From Fomes fomentarius (lineage: Eukaryota > Basidiomycota > Agaricomycetes > Polyporales > Polyporaceae): DNA of 64,000 bases. The notes under the pieces are model-generated. The model saw only the letters and a list, made by a program, of their open reading frames with translations, searched no databases and was not told where the DNA came from. Where the stretch lies: assembly GCA_022606135.1 (NCBI GenBank), contig JABYQN010000006.1, positions 1,798,001-1,862,000 on the forward strand. Reading direction: 5' to 3'. The position numbers were made by a program, and so were the translations under genes. Shown one piece after another: positions 10,273 to 22,970 of the stretch (position 1 is the stretch's first letter; the number at the start of each line of letters is the position of its first letter).

Positions 10273-13200
10273 ATGCATATCCCATTCACCCCAAACCACA
10301 TTCAGCTCATCTATGCCTGTTACCCACCATCCTCCGCTCTCCCCACCGCCGGCCCCGAATACTCTCCAAACTCGCAGGAACTATCACGTCTCACCTACTA
10401 TGCCGCGAATCGACCGGGGAAAATCAACAAGCTCGGAAGTGAGCTGGAGAAGCGCGTCAGGGCGGACTGTAGGAAAGCAGTAGCGGGAAACCCGAGGGCA
10501 CGAGCGTATGTGTATGCTTTTACTTTGCTCGAACCCACTCGCCTACGATAATGTGTCTAGGACGCTGTTGATTACCCTTGCTATCTTCAAAGCATTGGCG
10601 ACAGAATGCCGCAGAGAAATGGCACTGCTGTCCCCGTCGCTATTGGCTTCCGTCAATGCGACCTTATCATCACTCTCCACTGACCTTGAGATTGCGGCGC
10701 GAGCAGCTACAGTAGTATGTGCACGTCATTGCGCCAACTCCATCTTTGCTCACTCTCTTCTCAGTTTACGGCGTGGACGGCGTACACCGACGGCCTAGTC
10801 ATTGGCGTTGACCTGAAGGTGACCGAAGACTACATGTCTTGTCTCAAACACTTCGCGACACTGGGGCACGCTGAACACAAAGATCATGAAACGCGCAATC
10901 GGTATGACTCGTGTCCTGATAGTAAATATAACAACTGGTCAAACGCATGATTATTTTCAGCACACGACTTGTTGGGCTCGCCGCGCTTGTAGGCGCAGTG
11001 AACTCTGAAGCACTCTATCACTCCCTCACCCACTTCCAGCCGCAAGTCACGATCATCATGCGCGCACTGCTACTTCCTTTCTTCCAAGTAGATGTGTCAG
11101 CGCTCGAGCATGAGTGAGATCCTACCTTCTCCTTCTCGTCGGTGTCACTCATCTATCCCCAGACTAGCCGGTATTAAAGAGCAACCCAACTCCCCAATCT
11201 TGGATGAATTCCGTTCTCGGCCCGCGCTCGAACGGAGAGCAGCGTCCATACACATACACATAGACGGCGACCAAGGCCCGACGTCAGGAGACGTGGCTAA
11301 TACCGCACTACGCGCGACCTCTTCACTTCTCGGTCATACAAACGGGAATCAGGCATCCACAGTCGTCAAGGCTGCGCTTGACACGCTCGATGAAAAGGGC
11401 GGCTGGGAGCAAGTGGAACATTGCCGCTGGCTAGCCGAGAAGACCGCAGAGTGGACGCAGTACCAATACCGCTACGGCATTCCCACTCGCCTAGTCGAGT
11501 GCCTAGCAGAGGGTCAAGACACGCCACAGCCCACAACAAGACATTATACACTAGCGGCTATGATCACTACTGTGTTTACTTCCCCGACACCACTGGTCAA
11601 TCTGTCTACCTCGGACATTATAGCCAGCCTCATCTCTATCACACTCCGACGCGCCACTGTCTCTGCAGAGGATGGGTTGCTACCTGCGCTTGTAGAGTGT
11701 ATCTCCTCTTTGGGTACTCACGTCTACTACGCCGATCAGATCCAGGACCTCGCAGCAGAACTGATCAGCCGCCTCGTTATTGTGGAAGCAAGTGGCGTAC
11801 CTGGAGCCGGGAAGGCGAGTCGCGAACAGGCCCGCACTCAAGCCGTCCGCTGTCTTCTGGCTGGACTTCTCGGCTTGATCCATGCCGCAGATCTTCACAG
11901 CGCGGGCAAGGACGGGGACGACGACACGAAGAAGGTTGGGACATCGTCGACGTTGCCTCCACCACTCGAGCAACGCACCTCGCATGAAGGCCATACTCGG
12001 CCTTCGCGGCGGACCAAGGTCGCTCCGGAGGTCTGGCAGGACACGCTGTCGTTGATGTGCGACCGCGACTACTCCGTGCGCGCCGACTATGCGAAAGCAC
12101 TCGTGGAGTACATCGAAAACGAGATTCCCAAGTTCTCAGACAAGACCGATCCGGACGGCGTGAGGCGTCCGCGGGCGATCGCAGAGGGACCGACACAGCA
12201 AGCGAACACATTGAAGACCCTCGTATATGGTGACTCGACGACACGCTTCCTCAGCGCACTACATGGGTACCTATATGCGCTCGCAACTTCATCCAAACTC
12301 GGGCTTCGTGGGGACTCGCCATCTGATTCACCCGAACGCGCATCACCCGCGAATGGAGACGATTCTAGTGCTCCTGGCGGCGACGCAAGCCTAGAGTCGC
12401 CACCACCCGAGCGTCGCTCGGTGAGCTTCCCTTCTCGTTCCCGCCGTACGTCGCTCGTCCGCCGTCTGCTGAAGGATGCACCGTCGCGGATATCCACGTC
12501 AGGACGCGGCGCCGCTGAACTGTCTGACTTCGGTAACATGCTTGCGGTGCTGACGGCAGTGCATGAGCATCTCCCCGTGCGGAGCTTGATCACTGGCATC
12601 CCTATGCTCATCGCGCTTGAGAACGCGACACGGGCGCGCGAGTCTTTCGACGCCTCAAGAGCGCCAGCGATCCGTGCGATAAAGGAACTTGTCGCACGTA
12701 CCTGGCTTGTTGTGGGCACGGTGTGGACATGTCCTGCCCTCGCCGAAATCGCGACGCAAGTAGGTCTCGATCGCCAATAGCTTCCGCTGTGCTCTACCTG
12801 ACCTATAAATATTCGTACAGGCCCTCTCCGCTCTTCCATCGGCCGCAACTTTGCCGAGCCTGCCCGATTGGCAGTTAGGGACCCTGAAGCCTCCCCAGCA
12901 GCCTATCTCCTTCCCCGCCGATACTCAAGTCTACGGGAGCTTACCAGACATAAACAACGAGGGGCTCCTAGACGCACTTACTGGGTGTCAGAGTGTTCAA
13001 GAGGCAACTGGACTCGGACAGGCCGACTTGCTTCGCCGACTAGGTGGGGCTGAGTGGAGCGCAGACGGGGCGTTCAAGGAATGTGAGTCGTATTCCGTTC
13101 GCCAGACCTGTCGTTTGCCCCTGACTTTTGCTGTGCAACAGCAATGGAGACGAAGACCCGCTTCGACTCCCTTTCTGGGGACGGCCTTTCACCCCTCATC

Positions 13201-13590
13201 AAAGTTGCGCCTGCGCTCATGCACGCTGACAACCTCTCGATGCAAAGTCTCGCACGCTCAGGGCGCGCTGTCGGTGTCACCGACCTGCGCGAGGCACTCG
13301 AGGGGCGGAGCAGCATGTCAAACCCTAACCTCGCGAATCGCGTCCCGTCGATCTCGACCCTCGACCACGCCTCGACAGTTTTCCCCGAGCAGTTCTCGAA
13401 GCTTGCGCCGACCCGCTCGCGCCCGCAGCAACGCTTGAGACCGCGCCCTGGCGAGGTCCGAGACGTGCTGAACAAGCTGGGGATCGGGAAGCAATACGGT
13501 AGTGCGGTACTCAAATCGTCGTTCCCCGCGATACAGAAGACGACGTCGAGGAACCCGCCTGCGTTCACGCCCCCTTACACGGCGTCGTGA
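10273..13590 (+). CDS. EFR3: Efr3-like plasma-membrane PI4-kinase scaffold
   Basis: Efr3 anchors the phosphatidylinositol 4-kinase Stt4/Ypp1 complex at the plasma membrane. The product is roughly 980 residues from about seven exons. The N terminus, MHIPFTPNHIQLIYACYPP, carries the cysteine and short basic region expected for membrane attachment. It continues with YSPNSQELSRLTYYAANRPG and KINKLGSELEKRVRADCRKA, the best conserved part of fungal Efr3. HEAT-like helical repeats follow (LITLAIFKALATECRRE, YTDGLVIGVD, LVGLAALVGAVNSEALY, QPQVTIIMRALLLPFFQ). The C-terminal third is Ser/Pro/Arg-rich and probably disordered, ending FTPPYTAS. Introns with standard GT/AG ends split the first 800 bases; an exon of about 1.6 kb starts near 11,166. 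Confidence 0.93.
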
Positions 13591-13893
13591 TGTATATGCC
13601 TCCTTCCTTTCCGGCAGCACTGTTCTCGACACTCACACACGTCGTGCACGCGCATGAATCACATCTTTCAAATCGGTATCGTACATACATATATATTTGC
13701 GTCTTCTGGGGCTGGAACGGACAGTTAGGGTCTCGTCAGTAGGTAGGAGTCACTCAAATAGCAACTCTACGTCTCTCGCATCCGCTTCACTTGAGATTTC
13801 TCAACTGAATCCCGTCAGGAATCATATTGCCAATAATCTACTCCTACTCGTATGCATATGCTCGATGCCAATACACTCATAGTCCAACACTAT
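13591..13893. other. Convergent 3' regions of EFR3 and VPS52
   Basis: Short AT-richer spacer between two stop codons. No gene seen; it should contain both polyadenylation regions. Confidence 0.5.
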
Positions 13894-16473
13894 CTACGAC
13901 CGTGTGTGGAGACGACTCTTCTGCGGGCCTCTTCGTCGCGCTCTCGCCAATAGGCTAGTTCGCTCTGCGCTTTGGGATGACTTGTGGGATGAGGCCCGTT
14001 CTGTCATGCGTGGAGGTCATTAAGATTGGGAATGAAGGGAGACTGGAATATGAGTATGTGAGGAGGACTCACGCTAAGACCCTGCAGAAGCTGTTCGTAG
14101 AAGGTCGACTGTGCCGATGCTTTAGCCACCGCATCACTTAGTTTGTCCGTATGGGTGGTGATGAGCTTCGATAGCTCTTGTCGAAGCCGGAGCAAACTAC
14201 ACAGCGGCGTCAGCGATGCAGTCTCTGACCGTAGCTTAATGTACAGCAAAAGAATGGAACGCACTTGGAGAAGATCATCGTCTCTTCTGGCTGATCGGTG
14301 AGTGCGACGAATGAATTGAAGAGGGTGACGTAGCGGCGGCAGACCTGCAAGGCGAGCTGTCAGCAAGTGGCCTCGTGGTGGCGATGGAACAGAGAAACAG
14401 GTGCAGTGCCAAGCGGGACGCGACAGGAAGAGGAAGATGATCGCAAGAAATGATTAGTACATAATATTGGGCACTCACCGCAGACACAGCAGCGTCGGTC
14501 GTCGTGCTTCCGCGGCGGAAATAGCTAGCGGACGCCCCCTCAGCAAACTTCTTGAGCGCATCGATATGTTCCGCCATCAGCTTCTGAAACGTAGGCCACA
14601 TCTTGAGCCGGAGGGTGAATATATACGTCTCAAGTGGGCCACAGCTGCGCTTCTGCACCTCCGCGACGACGTCCTCCGTCAGGCGGATGATTGTGAGGAG
14701 CGGGATGACAGGAGGCGCAGGCTCGATGGCGTTCTGTACGAAAGTCTGCATCGTCCTCAGCATGTGTATCGAGGTGGTAAGAGATGGTAGGTGATGTACC
14801 TGGCAGTACTCTAGTACAGGGTCCATGACCTGCTTCCATACTGCGTTCAGCGCCACCTGCTCCTCCTTGGATGCCTGCTGGTCATGCCTAGCTGCCCCGA
14901 TGACACTTGTTATGCTGATCAGTCGCTGTCGCGGCGACACGTTCTCGCTTCCGAAGTCGGAACCCGGATTTGAACGCGCTTCGTCGAATTCTCCTCTTGT
15001 CGGTGAAAGAATGGGAGGGGACATGATTGAACTCGAATCCTTGCTACTCATTGGTGGACGGGGTTCGTTTGCAAAGAACGCTGTGATGAACGCGTACTCG
15101 GCTGTAGCGTTGTCCATGAGGACGAGCAGAGCAGACCGGACTAGAGCCTCAAGGGGTTCTTTCTGTCATCACACATACATCAGACTGCTTGATCAAGCTT
15201 TCGATGAGTGGTATTTGGCTCACATGGTTCTTATCGTCTGCCATATATGCCATAGTGACACTAGGACCGTCTACGCGAGCATAGGCCAAGCGATTTACGT
15301 CGAAATCTGAATATTGGGACGAATCTCCGACGCTTGTGATGCTCTCCGCCTTTTCCACCGTCCGAGCCTGCGAGCGGCAAGAAGAACAGTAAGCCCACAG
15401 TACAAGATTAAGACACACGAAATGCCGCACCTTGATCCAACCTAGACTCCGTAGGTAACGCCGGAAACCAGTTTCGAAGAATGTGCGTACGGTGCCCACA
15501 TAAGCGCGTTGCACTTCGTTCGCAACATTGGGTGCTTGTCGCTGGAGAAAGAGGAATAGTGGACGGTACTTCATCCATACGGTTGATTGAAGCACTTGTA
15601 GGTTGGAAGTCATGCTGGTTCGCACTGGTTCAAGCAATGATAGGAAGAAAGTCCGGAGCTTTGTTGCAGCCTAGCGGAAACAATTGTAGGGATGAAACGA
15701 GGATTGGGATCGAAAGACTCACCACTATGCGTAAGCCCTCCACAACTTCTGATAGATCTCGAGCTGCCTTGACACGGACGCGGAGCTTCAGGGTATCCAG
15801 CCGTCTCTCAAACTCCACAATGGCAGGGATCCAATTCTCATCCACACGTGTGTCCAGTATAAGGGTCGCCAATGCTGGAGGAATGCACAAGTCGGCCAAC
15901 AGATTGGCTAACGGTTTCTCGATTCTCTTCACGGTGTACCGGTCAATGGGATACCAAGTTCACGCAAGTCAATGCACTCACCCGCCTGCTCCTGAGTCGG
16001 TTGTCAATATCTTTACTCCGATCCTGCAGGTTTGCTATCTGGCCAGAGACAGCCGACAAGTCTTTTTGAAAGGTTGACAGGAAACCCTCCAAAGAGTCCA
16101 GCAAGTTCACACTTGTCTGCGGAGACAATGTTCAACAAGATGAAGAGGTAGTATAGTCGTGCTCACTAACCTGCACCTGGTCATGAAGGTCCACAAATTC
16201 ACGAGCTCGCAGCTGGTCTTCTATACACATGTAAAGAGGTAATAACGTGGGTACTCTCAAGTACTTACATGGTGGTTCATTGTGACCGGGACTGGTATGC
16301 GATGGCTGAGGTTCCGTGCCCTCCAAGAGGTTGTAGGCAGTATATTCGGCCATTGTCTTCAAACACAGCGTATTGATAGCAGTCTGTCGCGACACGGGAG
16401 TCGGAGTACCTTCTTGGTTATTCAATGTGCCACAGAACGGAGGCTCAGCCGCCCATGCTTGCCCACGTGGCAT
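13894..16473 (-). CDS. VPS52: Vps52, GARP/EARP tethering subunit
   Basis: Coiled-coil subunit of the Golgi-associated retrograde protein complex, which tethers endosome-derived vesicles at the trans-Golgi. About ten exons on the minus strand encode roughly 680 residues. Recognisable segments in order are SVNLLDSLEGFLSTFQKDLS, DRSKDIDNRLRSRR, RIEKPLANLLADLCIPP, DTRVDENWIPAIVEFERRL, RVKAARDLSEVVEGLRI, FLFLQRQAPNVANEVQRAYV and FRRYLRSLGWIKA. Then come MDPVLEYCQVHHLP and the C-terminal VTLFNSFVALTDQPEETM, with a charged tail ending VVSTHGRR. The N-terminal boundary is the least certain part: the first exons are short, and an in-frame intron near 16,200-16,250 may or may not be spliced. It is divergent from the next gene. 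Confidence 0.9.
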
Positions 16474-16717
16474 TTTCTCACTCCGGCTTCCTCGGACCTC
16501 GGTTACGCCGTGACGCCCACGGCTTAGCGCTCAGTTGTAAACTTGAATGCCATCCTTGTTCCCTCACCGGAGCGGACGCATCGTTTCCTCCACCCAGAAC
16601 CTTGGAGAAACGATGAGCTTGCTCTATTTCACAAGCCTCGTTGGGTTAGGCTTACAGGGATAGGTAAGCCTGATTTATTTGCCCTGGAGAGTATTTTCGC
16701 AGGGGCTTACTCACCGC

Positions 16718-17386
16718 ATGGAACTTGTTATTTCCATTTTCAAATTCCTATCACTTTTCTTGACCTCGCAAAGGTTCAAGGATACGATCATTGCAGTGCT
16801 AGGCCTGCGACTTCTCCCAATGATACTCGACAGTTGTCCAGTCTGTGAACGAGTAAGACGTGGATATCCCGTAAGTGAGTACTGTCAACTTGGATGACTC
16901 AACGTACTTGTGGCTAATCAGCATGTATCGTCCCCTCAGGGTGGCCCTGAAAGCGTCGGTGCACCGGCGTGTCCTCTGCCACGTCCGAGTCTTCTTCGCC
17001 GAGGCAGCGACTTCAGTAAAATGTTCGTACTCAACAATTTGGGGCCCGACTCAGTTGGTCACTTGGTATGGGTATAGTCTGTCTTCCCACCAGATATTCA
17101 TATCTTCCAGTACCGAAAGACTGATACAAATTCACTGAGAGTAATGCCGGTCTGGACACTACAACCGACCGAAACCTCACATCCATACCCAACCACCCAC
17201 ACTCAACTGAACCCCATCCTGCGCAACGAAATTTACTCAAGCAGCGTCAATGCGAAGCTTCTAAGCTCTATCCCACCCGGACATCGCGAGACACCTTGGT
17301 TCCTGCAAGTCGAGACCCGACAGCGTGCTTACCAAGGTAAACCCTTGGAAGTCGTGCTTGCTATGTCATGGGACGTCTTGAAATAG
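16718..17386 (+). CDS. Putative small membrane-anchored protein, unknown
   Basis: A 181-residue model from three exons (16718-16852, 16940-17057, 17094-17386). The N terminus is hydrophobic (LVISIFKFLSLFLTS, then IIAVLGLRLLPMIL) and could be a membrane anchor or signal. The middle is Pro/Leu/Arg-rich. The C-terminal exon reads like a soluble domain (IHIFQYRKTDTNSLRVMPVW, PPGHRETPWFLQVETRQRAY) and ends in SWDVLK. I recognise no family. The first intron has a good GTAAGA donor; the second is only 36 nt with a poor GTCACT donor, so the joint is uncertain. The gene lies directly before the first monooxygenase copy. Confidence 0.38.
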
Positions 17387-17490
17387 CATTTTCTCTCATG
17401 CATTTACACGCTGTCTCAGCCGACTGTTGAGAGAAGGGCACTTAAAACGCTTCCTCCTCTCTTAGCAAGTTCACGCAACCTACTTGCAAT

Positions 17491-19649
17491 ATGGCTCAAA
17501 CTCCCCATTCCATCGCATCCTCTTGGCTATCTGTTTTCGCCTCTGCTCTGAGCTCTGGCGATTTCAACAGTCTTGAAGGTCTGTTTCTTCCAGATGGTTG
17601 GCTCAGGTCTCTCCTCGTCTTCACATGGGACATCCGGTCCCTGGAAGGACGTGAGAAGATCAGAGCATTCCTGTCCTCTACACTGTCAAACGCTCAACTC
17701 TCAAGCTTCAAGATCACCGACAAGCCGGAGCTTGCCCCCCGTGCCGCATTCATAGGACAACTCCAAGCCACTGACGTCGAGTTCGGATTTGCGTTCGAAT
17801 GTCTCCGTGGCCATGGCCAGGGTCATGTCCGCCTCCTTCAGAATGCGAATGGCGATTACCAGGCTTTCACGGTTCTGATGATGCTCTCCGACTTACACGG
17901 CCATGAAGAGACCAAGACGTTGATTCTGAGAGACGACCTCACGAGCGTCGCCGGATGCGAGATGCAGCGAGAGTTCACCGAATGGGTCTCTGCAAATGAA
18001 TCAAAGCCTTATGTGCTCGTTGGTGCGTTCCCCCTTTCGATCCAAAATTTGATTCTGCATTTACTGTGCGCATACTACTACAGTGGGAGGGGCTCAAACC
18101 GGTTTGAATATCGCCGCGCGCTTCAAGCAGATGGACATTCCCACTCTCGTCATAGAGCGCAACGAACAGATAGGGGACGTCTGGCGGAAGCGATATCCCT
18201 CGTTGACCCTTCATACACCGAGGCGGCACCATAGCTGTGAGTTCGTGGTCAGGAACAGAAAGTCAGACGCTCATTTTCACCCCGTCCTTCTAGTGCTGTA
18301 CCAATCCTATCCCACCAACTGGCCATTGTACACACCTCGCGACAAACTCGCGCAGTGGCTCCAGCAATACGCTCTGTCCCAAGACATCGTCGTCTGGACG
18401 AGCACCGAGCTCCAGCCCCGCCCCAAGTACGACCCCGAGAAGCACGAGTGGGATGTCACCGTCCTGCGTGACGGCAATCTGGTCAAGCTCCGCCCGGCAC
18501 ACATCGTCCTCGCTACCGGGACGGTCGGGAAGCCCTACGTGCCCGACATCCCGAACCAGTCGGCCTTCAAGGGTTCCGTCTTTCACTCTCACGCTTTCGA
18601 GGGGCCTGCGCCCTATGTCGGCAAGCGGGTCGTGGTCGTCGGCGCCGGGAACTCGTCCATCGATATCTGCCAAGACCTCGCGTTAGGCGGCGCGCAATCT
18701 GTGACCATGGTCCAGCGGTCGTCGACGCTGGTGGTCGGACGCGAATTTGTCACTAAATATATGAGCGAGGCCTGGCCGGAGGACGTTCCAATGGAGATCT
18801 CGGACTTCTGCTGGGCATCCATGCCGTTCGGGCTCCAGAAGAAACTGAGCATCGCAACGAAGGACTATGTGTTGGAGGCGCAGAAGGAACTCCACGAGAA
18901 ATTGCGCAAGGGTGGCCTGCAACTCAACCCGGGAGAGGACGGGGCGGGATTGTACATTCAGACTCTTGGGCGGTTTGGAGGTGCGTTCTCTTGCTGTTAG
19001 CTAGTCGCAACTCCGTGCACTTGTCTGATTACTTGATACAGGCTTCTGTGAGTCTAGGGGACTTCTGGTTGTTGTCGCAGTGAGATAATAATTCTGGTGC
19101 ACAGGGCAAGACAAAGGAGGCGCAGACCTGATTGAGGACGGCCGTATCAAAGTCAGGAGCGGCGTCTCTCTCGACCGCTTCACGGAAACCGGTCTTGTCT
19201 TGAGTGACGGTTCTGAACTTCTGGCGGACGTTGTGGTCTTCGCGTGAGTCACATCACGTTGAGTGGCACGCCTCACTGACATCTATGAGACACATTTAGC
19301 ACTGGCTATATTCAGATTCGGGAAACCAACCGGGAGCTATTCGGAGACGAGAACATCGAACAAACTGGACCTATCTATGGGCTGGACGAGGAGGGCGAGC
19401 TGAGAGGCAGTTACAGGCCCTCGGGGCATCCTGGGGTGAGTGTGTATGTTACATACTATATTAATCCGGAGCCACTGAGATTGGATTGGCAGCTCTGGTT
19501 CGCCACAGGCGACTTCTTCAACTCGCGCTTCATGTCCAAAGTCCTGGTCAGTATCTTCCTACTTGTTCCTTTTCCCCCGTCGCTGACCTTCGCATACACA
19601 GGCTCTGCAACTGAAAGCGATCCAGCTCGGGTTGATTCCGTGCAACTGA
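17491..19649 (+). CDS. SnoaL-like/flavin monooxygenase fusion, copy 1
   Basis: Two-domain oxidoreductase of about 600 residues. Residues 1-180 resemble a SnoaL/NTF2-like fold (SIASSWLSVFASALSSGDF, LFLPDGWLRSLLVFTWDIR, EGREKIRAFL). The rest is a class B flavin monooxygenase of the FMO/YUCCA type, using FAD and NADPH. Visible motifs are the FAD loop VVGGAQTGLN, HTPRRHHS, TPRDKLAQWLQQYA, HIVLATGTVGKP, the FMO signature FKGSVFHSHAF, the NADPH loop VVVGAGNSSIDICQDLA and the late FATGY. The FAD loop reads GGAQTG, not GXGXXG; the other two full copies have GAGQTG and GAGQAG. Introns lie at the same places in all copies. The natural substrate is unknown. It converges on the glutaminase with 227 bases between the stops. 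Confidence 0.9.
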
Positions 19650-19876
19650 TCGCTGTCAATGCCGTTCCTGCCAGTCCCCTCCCATCTTGCTGTAACCAAC
19701 ATCCACTCTTTTCGCAACCGATCGCAAATCTGTGTTTGTCTAGAATCACGATCCAACACATGTACACGCGGTTTACTTCTACTTGTACATCTTGAAGTGC
19801 ATCATGCATCATCTTCCATGCTCTCATAGAACGAGCTGTAGAGGACTCGGGTCAGGATTCCGAGGCGTCACGAGCA

Positions 19877-22800
19877 TCAGCCAAAAGAACGTACTAAAGC
19901 AAGGTGGCCACCAACGACAGGGCGCGCACGGAAGCCTTCCACCGCACCATTCGTGGTCTCGTACCAGTCTCCCAGAGGTTGGGAGCTCTGTCCATCGGAC
20001 GCGTACTTGTGCACGGCGCTGATCAGCTGGTCGCGCACGGAAGTGGATGTGACAAGAGCCGCAGTCCAGATCTCCCAGTCTGTGCGAAAAAACATGAACT
20101 TGGTATTCCATGAGGATTTCCGGGTCAGAGCTTACCGGACTTGGTGTAAGTGTGGCTGCGGCGTTATCCCGGTTAGCATGCGAAATGTCCGATAGGGGAG
20201 AGTGGCGCGAGACTTACCGAGTGTCGAGCTGGACACCGTACGCATCTTCGAAAAGTCAATTCGCATGCGCTCGGAGGTAGAGTGAGGATAGACGTACTGA
20301 AGTGGCTACTGTACCACGCGGTTTCTGTAGGAAAGTACCAAGGCATCAGATGGAGGCAATTCACAAAGAGCAAAGTCTTGAGATACTCACGGAGATCGTA
20401 GATTGACTGAGGGAAGATGTTGGTCTTCAGGAGCTTATCAGCGTAGAGGTTGTACGAGAGACCCCATGAGTCGTTGTCGTTGTACTATGGGCAAGGATGA
20501 GGATGAATAACCATGTTTCCTTCTGCAGAGTCAGTGAGACGCACCGCGAGGGTCAAGTGCTGACTCCCCGAAGCCAAGGCGAGGGTCTGCCACTGGGACA
20601 CATACGACGTCGCGATCGCCTACAGTCCAAGCCATAGAGATCCGGTCAGATGCACCGAAGGAAAAAGAAGTCCGAAATCCATACACTGTAGTTGTCAGCC
20701 TTCGCAGTATCGCCGACGAGCCTGGCGATCTCAGACATAGCCTTGATTCCGACGATACCCTTAATGGCGAGGTTGGTCTGGTTCGCGAGGCGGCCTGCGA
20801 AGTCGTCCGTGCTTAGCTGCAACTCTGGGATGAGGGAGTCCGCGATCAGGAACTGCGCCCACTGGTCGAGAAGGTTGTACTATACAATGGTGATGTGGAA
20901 CGTCAGTGACGAGGTTAGGCTCCGAAGTGACTAACTACTAACGTATTTCTTGAGGATATCGGTGTTGCCGGACTTCTGGGCGTAGCTGAGGGTCATGATG
21001 AGCATGTTGCCGCTCTCCTCAACTTGCATGGCCTCGTCGTTCCCTGGGAGCCACGTGTAAGTAAAATGACCGAGGACTGCGTTCTCGAATGGCATGCTCA
21101 CCGTCATTGTGACCGATGGCCTGAGGGTAGTGAGCGCCTACGGCAAACTTATCTCAGACAAATGTCAGTTCGTCGTCGAATGTCGGATACTGACCGATAT
21201 CGTGGACCGCCCACTTGTTAGGGTACTGGCCAGTCTCCTGGTAGTCGAAAAGCGGAAGGAGCATCTGCTTGCCGATCTCGGGGTTCGTGTAGAGGAACAG
21301 CGGCCAAGCGGGGAAGATGACGTCGACGGTGTTGGTGTTCTACAGGGCATATAGTCAGAGTACTAGTCTCATATATGCTCACACGACGAAAACGTACGCC
21401 ATCGCTGGAAATCTCTGTATTCTTTCATGAGAAAGGTGATTCCTGTAACAAAGGAGAGATTCGTACCCTTCATGAATGTCGAAACATCAGAGGTGTCGAA
21501 ACCACCGTCGCTGGTCCTCGCGACAGTGATCTCAGTCGCGCCGAGGGTTTGACGAATTGAGAGGGCAACGATATCGGCGTAGTCGGAAGATATCTTTGAC
21601 GCGTCAGCCTTGACCTTCGCATTAAACGCGTTCGCGCGAGAGAGGGCGTTGCTGTAGTCATTGACGAAAGATTGAATCTGTGTGCAAACACCTCAGCACG
21701 AGGCGCCCGGGAGCGGTAGACTATTACTAACCGCGCTAGCGACGCTCGAAAATTGCGTCCAGAAGTAATAGCTGCGGTTCTGGCGACCGTTGTTCGCGGT
21801 TATGTACTGCACGGCGGGATCGCGGACGTGGCCGATGGCGAACACGGTGGGGGTAGTCGCAGCCCTAACAGAGCCGAGGTCGTGCGCGAAGGCGAAGACG
21901 GGCCAACGGTCGGAGACGGCGCGGAACTGGTTGTCGGCAGTGTTCGCGAGCTTGCCGTTGTTGATGAATTGCGCGCGGACGACGGTGTCTTGGCCGGTCT
22001 GCCAGGTAGCGCCCTGGGTCTGTTGAGATATGCGGTTGTCAGGGAATGGCTTCACGCAGGAAGAAGCATCGTTGCATGACGTACGTTCAGAGTGACGTGG
22101 TACGCAGAGCCCTCTGCAAGTGCTCAGTCAATGACACAAGAACATATGTTTGTGTATGGGCAACACTTACGTTGGATGTGGTCGTTGACTTCGCCGAATT
22201 GGGACTGGGAAGCAAGCTGAACTTGGTGAGTGAGAATGTCGCCAGTGGTCGTGGTCCAGTTCGCCGTCAGACCGTTGTCGCCCGTGACCCATTCGGCACT
22301 GATATCAGTGTAGATCTGGACATTGTGCGCGTTGCCATCGTTGGAAGCCGCAGAGACTGTGTAGTACGAGAACGGGAGCGATTGTTTGACGAGGTCAGAT
22401 GGCTCAACAGGGCTCAAGAAGTTGACGGTGAGATCGATTGGGCCGGCAGTGAGTACAAATGTGCTTTGGGTAGATGACCACTAAGATTGAGAGATACGTC
22501 AGCAGACTCCTTCGACATACGTCAAGCTACCTTACAGTCAGGCTCTTCTGAGTGGCTTTGCTGGCGCCGGCTACATTAGGTATACCGAGCCAGGTATAGG
22601 TAGTACCATCAACGTTCACGTAACCCGCCCAACCCAGGATCTATAACCGCAATGATGTCAGAGAACAACAGCGGAAGCAAGTCAGGAATGCACTCACGCT
22701 GCCCGTCCAAAAGGTAGGCCATGCGTCATTGAGAGCGGTACCTGATCCCTGGGCAAGCCATGCGGAAACATACGGAGTACGAACAGCAAGAGGGACTGAA

Positions 22801-22895
22801 TGAGGGTTGAAAGGAGTAGCGCTCCAAGTCACAGCTCCGAGGACAGGAGCGAGCAGAAGGGAGCACCAGGTTGCAAAGAGCGCTGAGGCGTGCAT
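19877..22895 (-). CDS. gtaA: Secreted glutaminase A (GtaA family)
   Basis: Extracellular enzyme that hydrolyses L-glutamine to glutamate and ammonia. Roughly 690 residues are spread over more than ten exons. A signal peptide (LFATWCSLLLAPVLGAV) begins the protein. The family pattern follows: PLAVRTPYVSAWLAQGSGTA, ILGWAGYVNVDGTTYTWLG, SLPFSYYTVSAASNDG (DUF4964/5127 region), RWPVFAFAHDLGSVRAATT, then the DUF4965/1793 region with DGGFDTSDVSTFMKEIS, VDVIFPAWPLFLYTNPE, WAVHDIGSHYPQAIGHNDG, YNDNDSWGLSYNLYADKLL and DWEIWTAALVTST. The C terminus, GAVEGFRARPVVGGHLAL, is typical. ATG 22895 opens the signal peptide. The gene lies between two monooxygenase copies. Confidence 0.93.
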
Positions 22896-22963
22896 GGGGG
22901 CCACAGACTCGAGTTTAACGCGTCCGCAAGAGAGGACGATGGAGGGAGGAGTATGCGGCGTGA

Positions 22964-22970
22964 TTAAATA
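22964..22970 (-). promoter_or_regulatory. TATA-like element of gtaA
   Basis: On the coding strand this reads TATTTAA, about 70 bases upstream of the glutaminase ATG. Confidence 0.35.

Noticed and set aside
12087..12848. Minus-strand reading frame of 253 codons antisense to EFR3
   Set aside because: It is in the shadow of a well-supported gene, is Ser/Arg-rich, and has no recognisable pattern. GC-rich coding sequence often leaves such frames open.
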